A stretch of 64,000 bases of DNA from contig NZ_JAMPYG010000002.1 of the NCBI RefSeq assembly GCF_023700745.1, forward strand, positions 248,001 through 312,000, written 5' to 3'. Every line of letters begins with the position of its first letter. Position 1 is the stretch's first letter. Positions 29,347 through 39,494 of the stretch are shown here, one piece after another. Origin of the DNA: Rhodoferax sp. (GTDB lineage Bacteria > Pseudomonadota > Gammaproteobacteria > Burkholderiales > Burkholderiaceae_C). The notes under the pieces were generated by a model. The model saw only the letters and a program-made list of their open reading frames with translations, was not told where the DNA came from and did not search any database. The translations under genes were made by a program, and so were the position numbers.

Positions 29347-32300
29347 TTGGACCTTTCCACCTTGAACACATCCGACGTCGGCACCCTAAGCCATGCCACA
29401 GACGGCAAATATTTGGGCGCGGCCCTGCAGGCGCAGACCATCAGCATCCGTGGCGCGCGCACCCATAACCTGAAAAACATCGACCTCGACATCCCGCGCA
29501 ACCAGCTCGTGGTGATCACCGGACTGTCGGGCTCGGGCAAGTCCAGCCTGGCCTTTGACACCCTCTATGCCGAAGGCCAGCGTCGTTATGTGGAGAGCCT
29601 TTCGACCTATGCGCGGCAATTTTTGCAACTCATGGACAAGCCAGATGTGGACGTGATTGAGGGCCTGTCGCCGGCGATTTCGATCGAGCAAAAGGCCACC
29701 AGCCACAACCCGCGCTCCACGGTGGGCACGGTCACCGAGATTCACGACTACCTGCGCCTGCTGTTTGCCCGTGCCGGCACGCCTTACTGCCCGGAACACC
29801 AACAACCCTTGCAGTCGCAAACCGTGAGCCAGATGGTGGATGCCGTGCTGGCCCTGCCGGTGGATACCCGGCTGATGATTTTGGCACCCATCGCACGTGA
29901 AAAAAAGGGCGAGTTCCTGGATGTGTTTGCCGACATGCAGGCGCAAGGCTATGTACGCTTTCGGGTCAACGGCCAGACCTACGAATTTGACCAGTTGCCG
30001 GCACTCAAGAAAACCGAGAAGCACGACATCGACATCGTCATTGACCGCATCAAGGTGCGCCACCCCGAGCTTGCCCCTGGCGCTGACCGCACCGACCATG
30101 ACAACCTGAAGCAGCGCCTGGCCGAGAGCTTCGAGGCGGCCTTGCGGGTGGCCAACGGGCGCGCCATTGCGCTGGAAATGGACAACGCGGCTGAGCACCT
30201 GTTCAATGCCAAGTTTGCCTGCCCGGTGTGCAGCTACTCGATCGCCGAACTGGAGCCGCGCCTGTTCTCGTTCAATTCGCCGGTCGGCGCCTGCCCCAGC
30301 TGTGACGGCCTGGGCCTGCAGGAGTTTTTTGATCCGGCGCGGGTGGTCGCCTTTCCGTCCTTGAGTCTGGCCAGCGGCGCCATCAAGGGCTGGGACCGGC
30401 GCAATGCCTATTACTTTGCCATGCTGGAAAGCCTGGCTGCACACTACAGGTTTGACATCGAGCTGCCGTTCGAGTCCCTGCCTGACGCCATACAACAGGC
30501 GGTGCTGCAAGGCTCGGGCGAAGAAGAAATCAGGTTCAGCTATGTCATGGACCCGGGCACCTCGAGCGGCAAAAAGCTGAGCAAAAAACACCCCTTCGAG
30601 GGCATCATCCCCAACATGCAACGGCGCTACCGCGAGACCGACTCCAACGTCGTGCGCGAAGACCTGGCGCGCCTGCGCAGCATCCAGCCCTGCCCTGACT
30701 GCGCGGGCAGCCGCCTCAAGCGCGAAGCACGCCACGTGCGGATTGGTGAAAGTGCGCAATCGCGGGCTATCTTCGAGCTCAGCCACTACACGCTGGCCGA
30801 ATGTTTGGCCTATTTCAACACGCTCACCATGCACGGCGCCAAGGGCGACATTGCAGCCAAGGTGGTACGTGAAATCAGCCTGCGCCTGAAGTTCCTCAAC
30901 GACGTCGGCCTGACCTACCTGAGCCTGGACCGCAGCGCCGAAACCTTGAGCGGCGGCGAGGCGCAGCGCATCCGACTGGCCAGCCAGATTGGCTCGGGCC
31001 TGACCGGTGTCATGTATGTGCTCGACGAGCCCAGCATTGGTCTGCACCAGCGCGACAACGACCGCCTGATCGAGACCCTGAAACACCTGCGCGACATTGG
31101 CAACAGCGTGCTGGTGGTCGAACACGACGAGGACATGATGCGCGCCGCCGACCACATCATTGACATGGGTCCTGGCGCCGGTCTGCATGGCGGGCGGGTG
31201 ATGGCGCAGGGCGACTTTGACCAGGTCAAGGCCACACCCGACTCGCTGACCGGCCAATACCTGAGCGGCGCGCGCTGCATTGCCGTGCCCAGGCACCGCA
31301 CCGCCTGGCTTCCCACGCAAGCGCCGAAACCGTTCAACCAGGGCAAGTCCAGCCGTTTTGCACCCAGCCCGGCAGCAGTGAAGCGCGCCGAGCGCGAGGC
31401 GCAGCACAACGCCACCCTGGGCGAGTTGCAGGCGCTCAAGGTCATGGGTGCCAGCGGCCACAACCTGAAACAGGTCGACGTCGCTTTCCCGGTGGGCCTG
31501 CTGACCTGCGTCACCGGTGTCTCGGGCTCGGGCAAATCGACGCTGGTGAATGACACGCTTTACAAGGCGGTGGCGCGCACCATTTACCGCGCCCACGACG
31601 AAGCGGCTGAACACGCGGCCATAGAAGGTATCGAGTACTTCGACAAGGTCATCAATGTCGACCAGTCACCAATCGGCCGCACGCCGCGCAGCAACCCGGC
31701 CACCTACACCGGCCTGTTCACCCCCATTCGCGAGCTCATGGCCGAGGTGCCGACCGCGCGTGAACGCGGTTACGGCCCCGGGCGTTTCAGTTTCAATGTG
31801 GCCGGCGGCCGCTGCGAAGCCTGCGAGGGCGACGGCATGGTCAAGGTCGAGATGCACTTTTTGCCCGACGTCTATGTGCCCTGTGACGTCTGCCTGGGTA
31901 AGCGCTACAACCGTGAAACACTGGAAGTACTCTACAAAGGCAAGAACATTGCGCAAATCCTGGACCTCACGGTCGACGTCGCGCATGAATTCTTCAAGGC
32001 GGTGCCGACGATTGAGCGCAAACTGCACACCCTGCTCGATGTCGGCTTGTCCTACATCCGCCTGGGCCAGGCCGCCACCACCTTGTCGGGCGGCGAGGCG
32101 CAGCGCGTCAAGCTGGCCCTGGAACTCTCCAAGCGAGACACCGGGCGCACGCTTTACATTCTGGACGAGCCCACCACGGGTTTGCACTTTGCTGACATCG
32201 ACCTGCTGCTCAAGGTGTTGCACCAGTTGCGCGACGCGGGCAACACCATTGTGGTGATTGAGCACAACCTGGACGTGATCAAAACCGCCGACTGGCTGAT

Positions 32301-32418
32301 CGACATGGGCCCCGAAGGCGGCAGCGGCGGCGGCACCGTGGTGGGGGTTGGCACGCCAGAGCAATTGGCCACCAACCCGGCCAGCCACACCGGGCGCTAT
32401 CTGGCCCGGCTGCTTTGA
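29347..32418 (+). CDS. uvrA: Excinuclease ABC subunit A
   Basis: Damage-recognition ATPase of nucleotide excision repair, about 1023 aa. Two ABC halves: Walker [10 protein letters not shown] with [17 protein letters not shown], and [16 protein letters not shown]; signatures [18 protein letters not shown] and [16 protein letters not shown]. Zinc Cys clusters appear in [11 protein letters not shown] and [20 protein letters not shown]. There is no in-frame ATG before the conserved region. TTG at 29347 or 29362 is the probable start, so the exact N-terminus is uncertain. A longer interdomain linker (around 31280-31430) explains part of the extra length over the 940-aa E. coli protein. Confidence 0.95.
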   Translation: MDLSTLNTSDVGTLSHATDGKYLGAALQAQTISIRGARTHNLKNIDLDIPRNQLVVITGLSGSGKSSLAFDTLYAEGQRRYVESLSTYARQFLQLMDKPDVDVIEGLSPAISIEQKATSHNPRSTVGTVTEIHDYLRLLFARAGTPYCPEHQQPLQSQTVSQMVDAVLALPVDTRLMILAPIAREKKGEFLDVFADMQAQGYVRFRVNGQTYEFDQLPALKKTEKHDIDIVIDRIKVRHPELAPGADRTDHDNLKQRLAESFEAALRVANGRAIALEMDNAAEHLFNAKFACPVCSYSIAELEPRLFSFNSPVGACPSCDGLGLQEFFDPARVVAFPSLSLASGAIKGWDRRNAYYFAMLESLAAHYRFDIELPFESLPDAIQQAVLQGSGEEEIRFSYVMDPGTSSGKKLSKKHPFEGIIPNMQRRYRETDSNVVREDLARLRSIQPCPDCAGSRLKREARHVRIGESAQSRAIFELSHYTLAECLAYFNTLTMHGAKGDIAAKVVREISLRLKFLNDVGLTYLSLDRSAETLSGGEAQRIRLASQIGSGLTGVMYVLDEPSIGLHQRDNDRLIETLKHLRDIGNSVLVVEHDEDMMRAADHIIDMGPGAGLHGGRVMAQGDFDQVKATPDSLTGQYLSGARCIAVPRHRTAWLPTQAPKPFNQGKSSRFAPSPAAVKRAEREAQHNATLGELQALKVMGASGHNLKQVDVAFPVGLLTCVTGVSGSGKSTLVNDTLYKAVARTIYRAHDEAAEHAAIEGIEYFDKVINVDQSPIGRTPRSNPATYTGLFTPIRELMAEVPTARERGYGPGRFSFNVAGGRCEACEGDGMVKVEMHFLPDVYVPCDVCLGKRYNRETLEVLYKGKNIAQILDLTVDVAHEFFKAVPTIERKLHTLLDVGLSYIRLGQAATTLSGGEAQRVKLALELSKRDTGRTLYILDEPTTGLHFADIDLLLKVLHQLRDAGNTIVVIEHNLDVIKTADWLIDMGPEGGSGGGTVVGVGTPEQLATNPASHTGRYLARLL

Positions 32419-32423
32419 CCCAA

Positions 32424-33248
32424 TTACGCGCGCGCGGCCTGCAGCATGGCACGCGTTTTCAGGGCTTCCTGGCGCGCGGCCTGGGCAAAATCGGCGCCGC
32501 CTGAAGCATACAAAACGGCGCGCGATGAGTTCACGATGATCGGTCCGTTGTCACGCCAACCCGCCTTGACCGTGGCCAGGGCATCACCGCCCTGGGCGCC
32601 CACACCCGGAATCAGCAAGGGCAGCGTCGGCGCCAGGGCGCGCACGCGCTCGATCTCGGCCGGATAGGTGGCGCCGACCACCAGTCCCAGCTGGCCATTG
32701 AGGTTCCACGGCCCCTGCGCCAATTGCGCAATGTGCTCGTACAACAAGGGCTCGCCCGTCACACTGCGCAGGCGCTGGTTCTGAAAATCATCGCCCCCCG
32801 GGTTGGAGGTGCGGCACAGCAGGAATGCGCCTTTGCCGTGGTACTTGAGGTAGGGCTGGATCGAGTCAAAACCCATGAACGGCGACAGCGTCACCGCATC
32901 GGCGCCGTAGCGTTCAAAGGCTTCCTTGGCATATTGCTCGGCGGTGCTGCCAATGTCGCCGCGCTTGGCATCCAGAATGACGGGCACCGCTGGCGCGGTG
33001 CGGCGCATGTGCGCGATCAAGCGTTCAAGCTGGTCTTCGGCCCGGTGTGCCGCAAAGTAGGCAATTTGCGGCTTGAACGAGCTCACCAAGTCGGCCGTGG
33101 CGTCGACGATGGCAGCACAAAATGCGTAAATCTTGCTGGCGTCGTCCTTCAGCCCGGCAGGAAACCTGGCCGGCTCGGGGTCCAGCCCGACGCACAACAT
33201 GGAACCGTTTTGGCGCTCGGCATTGCGCAACATGTCTAAAAAATTCAT
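32424..33248 (-). CDS. pyrF: Orotidine 5'-phosphate decarboxylase
   Basis: Last step of UMP synthesis (274 aa from ATG 33248, [15 protein letters not shown]). It is the longer, type-2 PyrF. The catalytic Lys and Asp are in [17 protein letters not shown], and the phosphate-binding end includes [12 protein letters not shown]. An upstream start at 33290 is out of line with the family. The gene is convergent with uvrA (5 bp apart) and divergent from the CDF transporter gene over 86 bp. Confidence 0.95.
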   Translation of the reverse strand: MNFLDMLRNAERQNGSMLCVGLDPEPARFPAGLKDDASKIYAFCAAIVDATADLVSSFKPQIAYFAAHRAEDQLERLIAHMRRTAPAVPVILDAKRGDIGSTAEQYAKEAFERYGADAVTLSPFMGFDSIQPYLKYHGKGAFLLCRTSNPGGDDFQNQRLRSVTGEPLLYEHIAQLAQGPWNLNGQLGLVVGATYPAEIERVRALAPTLPLLIPGVGAQGGDALATVKAGWRDNGPIIVNSSRAVLYASGGADFAQAARQEALKTRAMLQAARA

Positions 33249-33334
33249 GGTGCAATTGTATGAAGTACTGCCGCCAGCCACGACCAACAATTAGGTGTCC
33301 TAAACTGCAGACCTCACACCAGCTGAACCACCCC

Positions 33335-34309
33335 ATGCGCCCTGACGAATTCCCCGACAACGACGAAGACAGCCTATTCACACCCGCCGAGCGCACAGCG
33401 GCGGCAGCGCGCTCCACCTGGGTCAGCGTGGCCGTGAACCTGGTGTTGAGCATGGCCCAAATTGCGGCAGGCATCATGGCCAAGTCGCAGGGTTTGATTG
33501 CCGACGGCATTCACACCCTGTCTGACCTGATTGCCGACTTTGTGGTGCTGTTTGCCAACCACCACAGCCAGAAAGACGCCGACGAAGACCACCCCTACGG
33601 CCACCAACGCTTTGAGACTGCGGCCTCTTTGGTGCTGGGCGCACTGTTGTTGGCCGTGGGCCTGGGCATGTTGTGGTCAGCCGCCAGCAAGCTGCAAAAC
33701 CCAGAGTCAATCGCCACGGTGCACATCACGGCCCTGTGGGTGGCCGCGGGTGCACTGGTTGGCAAGGAACTGCTGTTTCGCTACATGCTGAATGTTGCAA
33801 AAAAAGTCAAAAGCAGCATGCTGGTGGCCAACGCATGGCACGCTCGCTCGGATGCCGCGTCGTCGCTGGTGGTAGGTATTGGCATCATTGGCAACCTGAT
33901 GGGCTACCCCATTCTGGACCCGATTGCTGCCGCAATTGTGGGTTTCATGGTGACCCGGATGGGCTGGAATTTTGGCTGGGATGCGCTGCACGACCTGATG
34001 GACCGCGCGGTGGACGAGGCCGAGGTACAGACCATCCGGCAAACCCTGCTCGACACCCCCGGCGTCGGCAGTGTGCACGACGTACGCACCCGCAAAATGG
34101 GCGACATGATTGTGGTCGATGTCCATCTGGAAGTGGATGCCACGCTGAGCGTCGAGCAGGGCCATGACATTGCCGTGGCAGCCCGCAACCGCGTCATGCA
34201 GCGCCACCGGGTGATCAACATGATGACCCATGTGGACCCCTACCGACGCCCCGACCGGGACCATGAGGCAACCAGCCGGGTTCACATGAACACCGGATCG
34301 CGCCCCTGA
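33335..34309 (+). CDS. Cation diffusion facilitator (FieF-like) metal efflux protein
   Basis: 324 aa from the ATG at 33335 (MRPDEFPDNDEDSLF). Six transmembrane helices carry the CDF metal site residues: helix 2 IADGIHTLSDLIADFVV (Asp pair) and helix 5 NAWHARSDAASSLVV (His and Asp), the HxxxD pattern of Zn/Fe exporters. The loop HPYGHQRFETAA is typical of FieF/YiiP. The C-terminal domain contains TRKMGDMIVVDVHLEV and the final His residues. Regulation not visible. Confidence 0.93.
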   Translation: MRPDEFPDNDEDSLFTPAERTAAAARSTWVSVAVNLVLSMAQIAAGIMAKSQGLIADGIHTLSDLIADFVVLFANHHSQKDADEDHPYGHQRFETAASLVLGALLLAVGLGMLWSAASKLQNPESIATVHITALWVAAGALVGKELLFRYMLNVAKKVKSSMLVANAWHARSDAASSLVVGIGIIGNLMGYPILDPIAAAIVGFMVTRMGWNFGWDALHDLMDRAVDEAEVQTIRQTLLDTPGVGSVHDVRTRKMGDMIVVDVHLEVDATLSVEQGHDIAVAARNRVMQRHRVINMMTHVDPYRRPDRDHEATSRVHMNTGSRP

Positions 34310-34403
34310 GCGCTGGCGCCATACATGGTTTTACGTCGATGTCTTTGATTTAATATTGAAGCGGATGGCTCAAGACCGACTGCCCTGATGCGCCCACGGG
34401 ATG

Positions 34404-34500
34404 TCAAAGCATATCCGTCATGGCCAGGTTGAGCTTGTGGCGGATGTTGCTGCGGCGCGGGAGCAACCAGGTGCGTAAGACGACGAACTCAATGCGAAAC
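34404..34500 (-). pseudogene. Possible C-terminal coding remnant, unidentified
   Basis: On the minus strand a frame running into the haemerythrin kinase upstream region reads RIEFVVLRTWLLPRRSNIRH and then KLNLAMTDML before a TGA at 34404-34406. It has protein-like composition but no start and no recognised relatives. It may be the tail of a lost gene, or chance. The rest of the gap 34310-34501 shows nothing else. Confidence 0.25.
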
Positions 34501-34501
34501 T

Positions 34502-35866
34502 ATGGTCATGCTCAACAACATCGAGATTTTCCCCTGGAACGAGAACTTTGCCACCGGCATTGCAACGATTGACTCACAGCATCGCAAGCTGATTGCGCTA
34601 CTCAACACGTTGGTCAATCACATGGCTTTTCAGGTGGAGGAGCCCACGATCAACAAGATATTTGACGAGCTCAGCGACTATGCTGCCGTGCATTTCCAGA
34701 CCGAAGAGGCCATCTGGCACCAGCACTTGCAGGGCGATGTCTGGGAGCTGGAGCACCAGGCCGCCCACACCGACTTTGTAACGCAGGTGATGCAACTCAA
34801 AAGCGAAGAAGGCACGAAGCCGCTCGACGAGGTGATCGAGGGCATCGTCACCTTCCTGACCCACTGGTTGGCGTTGCACATCATCGAGTCCGACAAGCGC
34901 ATGGCCAAGGTGGTGCTGGCGTTGCCTGCCGCAGGCTCACTGGCGCAGGCAAAAATCATGGCCGACGACGCGATGTCGGGTGCCACGCGCGCGCTGATCG
35001 AAACGGTGATCAGCATGTACGACAAGATGGCCAACCACACCGTACGCATGACCCGGGAAATTTACAAGCGCAAGCAGACCGAGCAGGAGCTGCGCGACGC
35101 ACACGAAGAATTGCGCGCCGCCAAGGAGCAGGCCGAGGTGGCCAACCGGTCCAAGTCGGAATTTTTGGCCACCATCAGCCACGAACTGCGCACGCCGCTG
35201 CAAGGCCTGCTCGGTTTTGCCGAACTGCTGGCGCTGGGCAATATCAGCGAGAACGAACGCATGGAATGCGCCAGTTACATCTACAACTCGGGCAAGTCAT
35301 TGGTGGAGCTGATTGACGAGATCCTCGGCCATGCGAAGCTTGAAGCCGGCAAGATGGCACTGACCATGAGCGTCTGCCAACCCGGGCAGTTGCTGAGCGA
35401 CGTGGCAGCCCTGTTTGCCAAGACGGTCCAGAAAAAGGGGCTCGCATCGGTGCAGACCTGGACCGGGCTGCAGGGGCAGTCTTATGAGATGGACGCCGTC
35501 CGGGTCCGGCAAATGCTGGGCAACCTGATCAGCAACGCCATCAAGTTCACCACCACCGGCACAATTGAAGTGAAGGCCGAAGAAATCGAAAGAGCCAACG
35601 ATGAAGCCGTACTGCGGTTTTCGGTGACCGATACCGGGCATGGCATCAAGCCTGAATTTCAACCCTTGTTGTTTCAGCGCTTTGAACAGGTCAACAGCGC
35701 ACTCACACAAAAAGGCGGCGGCAGCGGCCTGGGGCTATCCATCGTGAAAGGCCTGGCCACCCTCATGGGCGGGACGGTGGGTTTAACCAGCCAGGAGAAC
35801 CGGGGCACCACGGTCTGGTTCAGCATCCGGGCCAAAGTTGACAGGGTCCAGGGGCCAGAGAGTTGA
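34502..35866 (+). CDS. Haemerythrin-domain sensor histidine kinase
   Basis: Cytoplasmic kinase, 454 aa. Residues 1-140 form a bacteriohaemerythrin with the di-iron ligand pattern: His27 (DSQHRKL), His64 and Glu68 (AVHFQTEE), His85/89 (LEHQAAH), His121/126 and Asp131 (HWLALHIIESD). A coiled coil (about 165-215) leads to HisKA, with TISHELRTPLQGLLGFAEL, and HATPase with GGGSGLGLSIVKGLATLMGG. The domain suggests O2 or NO sensing. No membrane segment and no adjacent response regulator, so it is an orphan. A second Met at 34508 is an alternative start. Confidence 0.93.
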   Translation: MVMLNNIEIFPWNENFATGIATIDSQHRKLIALLNTLVNHMAFQVEEPTINKIFDELSDYAAVHFQTEEAIWHQHLQGDVWELEHQAAHTDFVTQVMQLKSEEGTKPLDEVIEGIVTFLTHWLALHIIESDKRMAKVVLALPAAGSLAQAKIMADDAMSGATRALIETVISMYDKMANHTVRMTREIYKRKQTEQELRDAHEELRAAKEQAEVANRSKSEFLATISHELRTPLQGLLGFAELLALGNISENERMECASYIYNSGKSLVELIDEILGHAKLEAGKMALTMSVCQPGQLLSDVAALFAKTVQKKGLASVQTWTGLQGQSYEMDAVRVRQMLGNLISNAIKFTTTGTIEVKAEEIERANDEAVLRFSVTDTGHGIKPEFQPLLFQRFEQVNSALTQKGGGSGLGLSIVKGLATLMGGTVGLTSQENRGTTVWFSIRAKVDRVQGPES

Positions 35867-35896
35867 GGCGCCCAAGATATCCTGATTGAGCCGTTG

Positions 35897-36721
35897 CTAT
35901 GCGTCGCCAGCCATTGGCTTGATCGGTTTCAGCGATGTCCCGAACTGCTCACGCAGCGGCGCATGGCCGAGTGGCGGAAATTCGAACGAAACCTCTGGCA
36001 CCTTTCTTTCTGGAATATGGTCAAGCAGGTGGCGGATCAGGGTGAGTCGACCCCGCCGCTGATCGTTGAAGTCGACCAGCACCCATGGCGCTTTCGGTTT
36101 GTGCGTGGCCCTGAGCATGGCATCGCGTGCCAGCCCGTACTGGGCATACTTTTCTCGCGCCTGAAGGTCGATCGGACTGAGCTTCCAGCGCTTGAGCGGA
36201 TCAGCCTGGCGTTCAGCAAAGCGCTCTTCCTGCTTTTCCTGGTCAACGGTCAGCCAATACTTGAACAGCAGGATGCCATCGTCCACCAAAAGCTTCTCGA
36301 ACACCGGCGCCTGCTGGAGAAAGGCCTGGCTTTGGGCTTTGCTACAGAAGCCCATGACTGTTTCAACACCGGCACGGTTGTACCAGCTGCGATCAAAAAA
36401 AACGATTTCACCAGCGGCCGGCAGATGTGGCACATAGCGCTGGAAATACCACTGTGTTGCTTCGCGTTCGCTCGGTTTGGCCAACGCCACGGTGCGGCAC
36501 TGGCGTGGATTGAGCGTTTCCATCAAAGCAGAAATCACACCCCCCTTGCCCGCCGTATCACGGCCTTCGATGACCACGGCCAGCCGTTTTCCAGTGTGCA
36601 GCAACCAGCGCGCAACGTCGTTCAACTCCTGTTGTAGCGGAGCCAGCCGTTCGTAGTACTCGCTTTTGCCAAGCTTGCCCGACTTGCCTTTTTTGACTTG
36701 CTCATTGACAAATACTACCAT
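35897..36721 (-). CDS. ppk2: Polyphosphate kinase 2
   Basis: Enzyme using polyphosphate to phosphorylate nucleotides (or the reverse), 274 aa from the ATG at 36721 (MVVFVNEQVKKGKSG). The longer frame to 37081 would run through the divergent DUF2322 gene and is rejected. Walker A is EGRDTAGKGGVISALME, Walker B IVFFDRSWYNRAGVE, and the lid region follows with FKYWLTVDQEKQEERFAER. This is a single PPK2 domain (class I-like). Only 39 bp separate it from the divergent DUF2322 gene. Confidence 0.94.
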   Translation of the reverse strand: MVVFVNEQVKKGKSGKLGKSEYYERLAPLQQELNDVARWLLHTGKRLAVVIEGRDTAGKGGVISALMETLNPRQCRTVALAKPSEREATQWYFQRYVPHLPAAGEIVFFDRSWYNRAGVETVMGFCSKAQSQAFLQQAPVFEKLLVDDGILLFKYWLTVDQEKQEERFAERQADPLKRWKLSPIDLQAREKYAQYGLARDAMLRATHKPKAPWVLVDFNDQRRGRLTLIRHLLDHIPERKVPEVSFEFPPLGHAPLREQFGTSLKPIKPMAGDA

Positions 36722-36760
36722 CCATTGCCCACGACTGCCTAAAAAATCCAGGACAAAACC

Positions 36761-37075
36761 ATGGCCTTCGCCGACACACTCAAACAACTCCCTACCGTGG
36801 CCGATCTGGCTGCATTGCAACTGCGCAACGCAGCAGGCCAGGTGGTGGCCACCATCGAAAACAAACCCGGCAAGGCAGGTGCCCTGGCAGTCTATGCCGC
36901 GCTTGCAGCCAGGCACGGGGGCATCAACGTGGCGGCGGCGCAAGAAGGTCTGGAACTCTTTGCCGAACACACCGCCGATGCACGCGCCCATCCGGGTAAA
37001 CACCCCAACATCGATCGCTTGCTGGAGGTCATCGCGTCTGGCCAGTGTTTCTCGGTCAATCTGCTCAAGGCCTGA
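36761..37075 (+). CDS. DUF2322 family protein
   Basis: Small cytoplasmic protein of 104 aa with no known function. It is recognised from memory as DUF2322 by ATIENKPGKAGALAVYAAL and LFAEHTADARAHPGKHPNID. No membrane segment or signal peptide. Divergent from ppk2 and convergent with the universal stress protein gene 11 bp away. The reading direction is supported by this conserved C-terminal pattern rather than by the antisense frame. Confidence 0.8.
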   Translation: MAFADTLKQLPTVADLAALQLRNAAGQVVATIENKPGKAGALAVYAALAARHGGINVAAAQEGLELFAEHTADARAHPGKHPNIDRLLEVIASGQCFSVNLLKA

Positions 37076-37086
37076 AAACAAAAAAC

Positions 37087-37527
37087 CTATTGCGTGACGA
37101 CACAGAAAACGCTGCAGGGGGAATGTTCAACCAGGGCGCCAGAGATGGACCCGCTCCACCATCGGGCCCAACCCTCGACGTGTTTGTGGCCGACCACGAT
37201 CAGGTCGGCATTGACTTTGCGTGCGAACCTGGTGATCTCCTGGACCGCCTCACCTGCGAGCAGTTCACCGGTGGCGGCATAGCCCGCCTGCTCCAGACGC
37301 TGCAGTCCGTCGGCAAGGATTTTCTGGTATTCGGTTTTGTTCCTTTGATCAAGATCCGGAACGGGAAAACCGCCTTCCATGGTGATCAGATTGACGTTGT
37401 AGGGCATGACCGCTACAAGCCAAAGTACGGCATCATTCCACTGGGCAAGGTCCTTGCAATCGAGCAGGGCTTGCTGTCCAGAGCTGGAGCCGTCATACGC
37501 CAATACGATAGTTTTGTACATTGCCAA
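37087..37527 (-). CDS. Universal stress protein (UspA family)
   Basis: 146-aa single-domain Usp. The N-terminus MYKTIVLAYDGSSSGQQALL has the Asp of the nucleotide site. The C-terminal ATP-binding pattern G-x2-G-x9-GS is present in VVGHKHVEGWARWWSGSISG, so this is probably an ATP-binding type. Stress-related role inferred from the family only. Confidence 0.9.
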   Translation of the reverse strand: MAMYKTIVLAYDGSSSGQQALLDCKDLAQWNDAVLWLVAVMPYNVNLITMEGGFPVPDLDQRNKTEYQKILADGLQRLEQAGYAATGELLAGEAVQEITRFARKVNADLIVVGHKHVEGWARWWSGSISGALVEHSPCSVFCVVTQ

Positions 37528-37582
37528 TCCTCAGTTGCGTGGTGAATGAGCGCTGTCACGGGCATGCCGATTGTGAATCGTT

Positions 37583-38165
37583 TCAGTGTACCGGAGTCTT
37601 CCAATTTTTCAAGTAGACCAGCATGAAAACCATCATGATGCTAGCCGCCCAAAGGTACATGGTGGCAAATCCCTGTGATTGCGCTATTTGCCCCAGTGCG
37701 ATCAAGCAGACGATATAGCCGAGATCAATGGCCGACATGAAGAGCCCGTTGGCAGCCGGCTTTCGGTGCGGGGGGCAACGGTTCACCGCCCAGGTTTGCA
37801 GCGAGGGTTGAACAGCACCATAGCCCAGCCCAAACAGCAGGGAAGAAACGACCAGCAAGGGGACCGAGCGGGTCTGTGACAACGCGATGAGCCCAAGCAG
37901 CATGGCGGCACTGCCAGGCAGGATAATGGCCGCATGGCTTTTTGCATCGAACAGGCGCCCGACCCCGAGGCCATGCGCGTTGCCATGGACAGGATGGAGA
38001 AGGCACCGATGACAAGACTGGTCTGGAATACGGTGCCACCGATCCCGGCAACATAAGCCGGAAGTGTGGCCGGCAACATGTAATGCCCAGACAGAGCAGC
38101 AGGTTGCTTGAAATCAAGCCAAGGAAGTTCTTGGACCACAGCCCTTTTGCTGGAGCAGCCTGCAT
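37583..38165 (-). pseudogene. MFS transporter pseudogene with two frameshifts
   Basis: Transporter sequence continues through three reading frames on the minus strand. It starts at ATG 38165 with GLWSKNFLGLISSNLLLCLG, shifts near 38085 to HYMLPATLPAYVAGIGGTVF and FSILSMATRMA, then shifts near 37965 to GVGRLFDAKSHAAIILPGSA and an intact frame to 37583 ending YLKNWKTPVH. Each shift is explained by one missing base. Even repaired, the product would be about 194 aa, half the usual MFS length. Either a decaying gene or, less likely, sequencing errors. It follows dctM on the same strand by 27 bp. Confidence 0.8.
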
Positions 38166-38192
38166 CTTGCCAGGGCAGGGAAGCGAGGCCCG

Positions 38193-39494
38193 CTAGCCTG
38201 TGTAGCCTGCCAGCCGCGGCAGGAACAGTACCAGGTCGGGCATCAAGGTGACCACCGCAAGGGTTCCCAGCATGACTCCGAGAAATGGCAGGACCTCGCG
38301 CACCAATTCCATCAGCGACACGTCGGCAATTTTGGTCATCATGAACAACAGCAGGCCGTAGGGCGGGGTCACCAGTCCGATCATGATGTTGAGAATCGCC
38401 ACCACACCGAAGTGCACCGGGTCGATACCGAGCGCCGTCGCCGTTGGCAGCAGCACCGGCAGGATCACCAGGATGATGGTGGAGCCCTCCAGGAAACAAC
38501 CCAGCACCAACAGGATCAGATTGACCATCAGCATGAAACCCAGCGGCGACAAATCGAAGGTCTTGAGCATCACGCTGAGCGAAGCTGGAATGTTTTCGGC
38601 CGTGATCACGTAGTTGAAAACCAGGGCCCCTGCGATCAGCATGCCGATGGAAATACTGGTGCGCGCGCTGCTGATCAAGGCGTTGTACATGTCTTTCCAG
38701 CCGATGCTGCGGTAAAGCACCACCGAAATCAGCAGGGCATAGGCTGCCGCCAGGCCTGCGGCTTCGGTCGGCGTGGTGATGCCGCTGTAGAGGCACCCGA
38801 GCAGGATGACCGGCAACATCAGCGCCGGAAACGCCTCGCGCGTGATGCGCGGCATTTCCCGCAGCGGCACCTTGGCTTCGACCGGGTAATGCCTGCGTTT
38901 GGACAGGAAATAAATCAGCCCCATCTGCACGGCACCCAGCAGCAAGCCAGGCAGTACGCCGGCAATGAACAGGTAACCAATGGAAGCGCCGGAGACCAGG
39001 GCATAGAGCACCATCGGGATCGACGGCGGAAGAATGGGGCCGATGACCGCCGATACAGCGGTCAGCGCCGCGGCGAAGCCCTTGGTGTACTTGCCATCGC
39101 GGGTCATCATGGCCAGCATCAGCTTGCCCGAACCGGCGGCGTCGGCCAAGGCCGAGCCGGACATGCTGGCAAACACAATGCTCTGCAACACGTTGACCTG
39201 TGCCAGGCCACCAGGGAAGCGCCCGACAATGGCATTGCAAAAGCGCAACAGGCGGTCCAGGATGCTGCCGGTGCTCATGATGGTGGCGGCCAGGATGAAC
39301 AGCGGGATCGCCAGCAGCAGAAAACTGGAGTAGGTGCCATTGAGCAACTGCTCGGCCGCAGTGCCCATGTCCATGCCCTTGAGATACAGGTACAGCACCG
39401 AACCACCGATCATCGCCTGACCAACGGGCACACCGATCAGGCTGAGGGCGATGATGGCCGCCAGGGCCAACGAAAAGGGACTGGTGAAATTCAT
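38193..39494 (-). CDS. dctM: TRAP transporter large permease DctM
   Basis: Twelve-helix sodium-coupled permease of a TRAP carrier (433 aa). Opening LALAAIIALSLIGVPVGQAM and repeated glycine-rich segments such as MSGSALADAAGSGKLMLAMM, GPILPPSIPMVLYALVSG and NIMIGLVTPPYGLLLFMMTK are family hallmarks. Its start overlaps the dctQ stop as ATGA. Third gene of dctP-dctQ-dctM. Substrate not predictable; most such systems carry organic acids. Confidence 0.95.
   Translation of the reverse strand: MNFTSPFSLALAAIIALSLIGVPVGQAMIGGSVLYLYLKGMDMGTAAEQLLNGTYSSFLLLAIPLFILAATIMSTGSILDRLLRFCNAIVGRFPGGLAQVNVLQSIVFASMSGSALADAAGSGKLMLAMMTRDGKYTKGFAAALTAVSAVIGPILPPSIPMVLYALVSGASIGYLFIAGVLPGLLLGAVQMGLIYFLSKRRHYPVEAKVPLREMPRITREAFPALMLPVILLGCLYSGITTPTEAAGLAAAYALLISVVLYRSIGWKDMYNALISSARTSISIGMLIAGALVFNYVITAENIPASLSVMLKTFDLSPLGFMLMVNLILLVLGCFLEGSTIILVILPVLLPTATALGIDPVHFGVVAILNIMIGLVTPPYGLLLFMMTKIADVSLMELVREVLPFLGVMLGTLAVVTLMPDLVLFLPRLAGYTG

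Noticed and set aside
29386..31614. 742-codon open frame on the minus strand opposite uvrA
   Set aside because: It is a shadow of the high-GC uvrA coding strand. The translation has no family features and uvrA is certain in the other strand.
37783..39240. 485-codon minus-strand frame over dctM
   Set aside because: Out of frame with dctM; only its end overlaps the middle segment of the MFS pseudogene.
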